8,830 nt of DNA, from positions 1 to 8,830 of the forward strand of contig CAZAEP010000103.1 in assembly GCA_964484045.1 (NCBI GenBank), given 5' to 3'. This document shows positions 6,308 through 8,830 of this stretch, piece after piece (position 1 is the first letter of the stretch; each line of letters starts with the position of its first letter). This stretch comes from J134 sp964484045 (GTDB taxonomy: Bacteria; Pseudomonadota; Alphaproteobacteria; Sphingomonadales; Rhodothalassiaceae). The notes below the pieces were generated by a model. That model was not told the origin of the DNA. It searched no databases and saw nothing but the letters and a program-made list of their open reading frames with translations. The position numbers were made by a program, and so were the translations under genes.

Positions 6308-6831
6308 GTGAAGTCGCGCCGCGCCGTGTCCTCTTCCTCTGCACCGGAAACTCCGCCCGCAGCATCCTCGCCGAGGCGATATTGAACCGGATCGGCGACG
6401 GGCGCCTTATCGGTTTCAGCGCCGGCAGTCATCCCAGGGGGACGGTGCACCCACTGGCCCTCGCGGTGCTCGAGGCCCATGGACACCAGACGGCGAAGTT
6501 GCGCTCGAAGTCCTGGAGCGAATTCGCAAAAGCCGATGCACCGCCGATCGATCTCGTCATCACCGTCTGCGACAATGCCGCCGGCGAGGTCTGCCCGGTC
6601 TGGCCCGGACAGCCCGTCACCGCCCACTGGGGGCTGCCCGATCCGGCCGCCGTCGAGAGCCCGGAAGCGGATCGCCGCGCCGCCTTCGAGTCCACCTACG
6701 AGGCGCTCGAGCGGCGCATCGCGGCACTTGTCACGCTGCCCGAAGTCAGCCTCTCGAGCCCCGAACTGACCGCACGCTTGCGCACACTCGGCGCCATGTC
6801 CTCCCGAAAATCAACGGGAAACGCATCATGA
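6304..6831 (+). CDS. arsC: Arsenate reductase, thioredoxin-coupled low-molecular-weight phosphatase type
   Basis: Cytosolic enzyme of 175 residues that reduces arsenate to arsenite for export by the next gene. The low-molecular-weight tyrosine-phosphatase P-loop is Cys13-TGNSA-Arg19-Ser20 near the N-terminus (VLFLCTGNSARS). The redox cysteine pair is Cys89 and Cys97 in TVCDNAAGEVCPVWPG, and Asp113 in WGLPDP fits the general acid. Three cysteines in this arrangement indicate the relay regenerated by thioredoxin rather than the glutaredoxin-type ArsC. The start is ATG 6304: GAAGGA (6291-6296) lies 7 bases upstream and the codon overlaps the arsR stop as ATGA. An in-frame GTG at 6277 would add nine residues inside arsR and is less likely. 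The C-terminal tail after about residue 145 extends beyond the catalytic fold and is polar. Confidence 0.93.
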   Translation: MSEVAPRRVLFLCTGNSARSILAEAILNRIGDGRLIGFSAGSHPRGTVHPLALAVLEAHGHQTAKLRSKSWSEFAKADAPPIDLVITVCDNAAGEVCPVWPGQPVTAHWGLPDPAAVESPEADRRAAFESTYEALERRIAALVTLPEVSLSSPELTARLRTLGAMSSRKSTGNAS

Positions 6832-7916
6832 ATGACAAGGCTTCCCCCGGGCCTGCAGGCGGACTTGGCGTCTTCGAGCGCTATCTGAGCCTATGGGTGG
6901 CTCTCTGCATCCTCGCCGGCATCGCGCTCGGACAGTTTTTCCCCGCCGCCGCACGCGTCCTCGGAAATGCGGAGATCGCGCGCGTCAATCTGCCGGTGGC
7001 GATCCTCGTCTGGCTGATGATCATCCCGATGCTGGTGCGCATCGACTTCCGCGCGCTCAAGCGCGTGAGCGCCCATTGGCGCGGCATTGGCGTCACGCTT
7101 TTCATCAACTGGGCGGTGAAACCCTTCTCGATGGCGGCGCTTGGCGCGATCTTCATCGGCGGGATCTTCGCCCCGCTCCTGCCCGCGGATCAGATCAGCT
7201 CCTATATCGCCGGCCTCATCCTGCTTGCGGCGGCGCCCTGCACGGCGATGGTCTTCGTGTGGAGCAATCTCTCCGACGGAGAGCCGCATTTCACCTTGAG
7301 CCAGGTGGCACTCAACGATCTCATCATGATCGTCGCCTTCGCGCCCATCGTCGGCCTCCTGCTCGGGCTTTCGGCGATCACCGTGCCATGGGACACCCTG
7401 CTCCTTTCGGTCGCGCTCTATATCGCGGTGCCGGTGATCCTGGCGCAGATCGTTCGCCGCCGCACGCTCGCCCGCGGCGGGGAAGTCATGCTCGAACGCC
7501 TGCTCGCCCACCTGCAGCCGATCGCGCTCGTCGCACTCCTCGCCACGCTCGTTCTTCTTTTCGCCTTCCAGGGCGAGCAGATCATTGCCCATCCGCTGAT
7601 CATCGCCCTCCTCGCCGTGCCCATCCTGATCCAGGTCTATTTCAATGCCGGGCTCGCCTATCTGCTCAACCGTGCGAGCGGTGAGGCGCATTGCGTTGCC
7701 GGGCCCTCGGCGCTCATCGGTGCGAGCAACTTCTTCGAGCTTGCGGTGGCAACCGCGATCAGCCTCTTCGGCATCTCCTCGGGCGCGGCGCTCGCCACCG
7801 TCGTCGGCGTGCTGATCGAAGTGCCGGTCATGCTGTCCGTGGTCGCCATGGTGAAGCGCAGTCGCGGCTGGTACGAAAGCCGCCAGAGCGGCCGCGTCCG
7901 GCATCGCATATCCTGA
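6828..7916 (+). CDS. acr3: ACR3-family arsenite efflux permease
   Basis: Inner-membrane carrier of 362 residues that exports arsenite, completing the ars operon. About ten hydrophobic segments are visible, beginning at LWVALCILAGIALG (22-35). Hallmarks of ACR3 are the invariant Cys138 in AAAPCTAMVFVWS (134-146) and Glu331 in GVLIEVPVMLSVV (327-339), both known to be needed for transport in characterised family members; ALNDLIMIVAF (161-171) and GASNFFELAVA (298-308) are also typical. It is not of the unrelated ArsB type. The ATG overlaps the arsC stop as ATGA, so translation is coupled; there is only a weak SD (GGGAA near 6816). The C-terminus is short and basic. Some annotations would call it arsB. 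Confidence 0.94.
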   Translation: MNDKASPGPAGGLGVFERYLSLWVALCILAGIALGQFFPAAARVLGNAEIARVNLPVAILVWLMIIPMLVRIDFRALKRVSAHWRGIGVTLFINWAVKPFSMAALGAIFIGGIFAPLLPADQISSYIAGLILLAAAPCTAMVFVWSNLSDGEPHFTLSQVALNDLIMIVAFAPIVGLLLGLSAITVPWDTLLLSVALYIAVPVILAQIVRRRTLARGGEVMLERLLAHLQPIALVALLATLVLLFAFQGEQIIAHPLIIALLAVPILIQVYFNAGLAYLLNRASGEAHCVAGPSALIGASNFFELAVATAISLFGISSGAALATVVGVLIEVPVMLSVVAMVKRSRGWYESRQSGRVRHRIS

Positions 7917-7935
7917 CCCTCCGGGACGTCGCGTC

Positions 7936-7965
7936 TGGACAGCCGCGAGAGCGAGGGCCTATATC
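7936..7965 (+). promoter_or_regulatory. Candidate kbl promoter
   Basis: TGGACA (7936-7941, one mismatch to TTGACA) and TATATC (7960-7965, four of six to TATAAT) are 18 bp apart in the 85-bp gap between acr3 and kbl. The predicted start near 7972 leaves a leader of about 30 bases carrying the SD. No convincing terminator for the ars operon is visible in the same gap. Confidence 0.4.
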
Positions 7966-8001
7966 CCGAGACACGCCAAGGGTGCCGAGGGAGAAATCGA
8001 G

Positions 8002-8830
8002 ATGCCCGCCAATCTGGACCGCATTCGCGAGACGCTGGAGGCCATCCGGGCCGAGAATCTGTGGAAGGTCGAGCGTCCGATCACGACGCCGCAGTCGGCC
8101 CATATCAGGGTGGCCATGGACGGGAAGCAGCGCGAGGTGCTCAATCTCTGCGCCAACAACTATCTCGGGCTTGCCGATCATCCGGCGCTCGTTGCGGCGG
8201 CGAAGGCGGCGCTCGACAGCCACGGCCTCGGCATGGCCTCGGTGCGCTTCATCTGCGGCACGTCGGACCTCCATATCCGGCTTGAAGAGGCGATCGCCGA
8301 CTATCTGGAACAGGAAGCGGCGATCCTCTATGCCGCCTGCTTCGACGCCAATGGCGGCGTCTTCGAGCCGCTCTTCGGCCCCGAGGACGCGATCGTCTCC
8401 GACGCCCTCAATCACGCCTCGATCATCGATGGCGTGAGATTGTGCAAGGCGCGGCGCTATCGTTATGCCAATAACGACATGGACGAGCTCGAGTCGCGGC
8501 TCAAGGAGGCACGCAAGGACGGCGCCCGCGACATCATCGTCGTCACCGACGGCGTCTTCTCGATGGACGGCTATTTCGCCGATCTTGCAACCATCCGCGA
8601 ACTCGCCGACCGGTACGACGCCTTCGTCATGGTCGACGACTGCCACGCCACCGGCTTCATCGGCCGTGAGGGGCGCGGCACGCCGGCCCGCGCCGGAGTC
8701 CGGGTCGACATCCTCTCGGGCACGCTCGGCAAGGCGCTGGGCGGCTCGGCGGGCGGTTTCATCGCCGCCGCGAAGCCCATCATCGACCTGCTGCGACAGC
8801 GCTCGCGGCCCTATCTCTTCTCCAACCCCC
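8002..8830 (+). CDS. kbl: Glycine C-acetyltransferase (2-amino-3-ketobutyrate CoA ligase), 3' truncated
   Basis: Pyridoxal-phosphate enzyme that cleaves 2-amino-3-ketobutyrate with CoA to glycine and acetyl-CoA, the second step of threonine breakdown after threonine dehydrogenase. The first 276 codons are visible; the family has about 395-400 residues, so roughly a third is missing beyond the window. Typical stretches are NLCANNYLGLADHP, GMASVRFICGTSDLH and YAACFDANGG. VDDCHATGF contains Asp212 and His215 for cofactor binding, and SGTLGKALGG contains Lys244, the same number as the cofactor lysine of E. coli Kbl. ATG 8002 is preceded by GAGGGAG (7987-7993), a good SD. The related alpha-oxoamine synthases BioF and HemA are less likely because the SVRFICGTSDLH and VDDCHATG stretches and the N-terminal length fit Kbl. 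It reads as unrelated to the ars operon; tdh is expected next. Confidence 0.92.
   Translation, partial: MPANLDRIRETLEAIRAENLWKVERPITTPQSAHIRVAMDGKQREVLNLCANNYLGLADHPALVAAAKAALDSHGLGMASVRFICGTSDLHIRLEEAIADYLEQEAAILYAACFDANGGVFEPLFGPEDAIVSDALNHASIIDGVRLCKARRYRYANNDMDELESRLKEARKDGARDIIVVTDGVFSMDGYFADLATIRELADRYDAFVMVDDCHATGFIGREGRGTPARAGVRVDILSGTLGKALGGSAGGFIAAAKPIIDLLRQRSRPYLFSNP

Noticed and set aside
6891..7904. 337-codon - strand frame opposite acr3
   Set aside because: The translation is a run of charged residues mirroring the hydrophobic codons of the permease; it is a shadow.
7894..7930. Imperfect GCGTCCGG / CCGGGACG pairing at the end of acr3 as an ars terminator
   Set aside because: It has a bulge, lies partly inside the coding sequence and has no T run.

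Overview
The window is a GC-rich (high G/C at third codon positions) bacterial chromosome segment in which every gene I can support lies on the + strand. Gene content and protein style (an ALDH16-type double aldehyde dehydrogenase next to a NupC-type transporter and AMP nucleosidase; an arsR-arsC-acr3 operon; an alphaproteobacterial-looking Kbl) suggest an alphaproteobacterium, most likely of the Rhizobiales/Hyphomicrobiales. That placement is an inference from gene style, not from a marker gene.

Region 1 (1-3639) is a nucleoside/nucleotide salvage block: the 3' end of a two-domain aldehyde dehydrogenase, a concentrative nucleoside transporter starting at a TTG codon, and AMP nucleosidase (amn). 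The gaps are 45 and 35 bp and each downstream gene has its own Shine-Dalgarno (SD) sequence, so the three are probably one operon, closed by a stem-loop directly after the amn stop codon. The likely logic is nucleoside import, release of base and (deoxy)ribose phosphate, and oxidation of the aldehyde formed from deoxyribose phosphate; deoC is expected upstream but lies outside the window.

Region 2 (3640-5853) holds two envelope proteins: a small membrane-anchored single-domain rhodanese, and an exported HExxH metallopeptidase-like protein with a C-terminal TPR-like helical region. The second is the least characterised gene here, and its start region has an odd ribosome-binding arrangement.

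Region 3 (5854-7916) is a compact arsenic-resistance operon: arsR (metalloid-sensing repressor with a C-terminal Cys-Cys-X6-Cys motif), arsC (thioredoxin-type arsenate reductase) and an ACR3-family arsenite efflux permease. Both junctions are ATGA start/stop overlaps. In front of arsR is a TTGACA -35 box and a perfect 13-bp inverted repeat that runs over the predicted -10 and into the arsR start codon, which looks like an autoregulatory operator with a leaderless or nearly leaderless arsR message. Arsenate is reduced by ArsC, arsenite is pumped out by Acr3, and arsenite releases ArsR.

Region 4 (7917-8830) has a candidate promoter and the first 276 codons of kbl (2-amino-3-ketobutyrate CoA ligase), cut by the window end. 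I see no tRNA, rRNA, CRISPR array, insertion sequence or phage gene. I do not see a clearly new defence or mobile system; the points most worth a second look are the exported peptidase/TPR protein, the ars operator, the half-domain ALDH tail and the changed substrate motifs in the nucleoside transporter.
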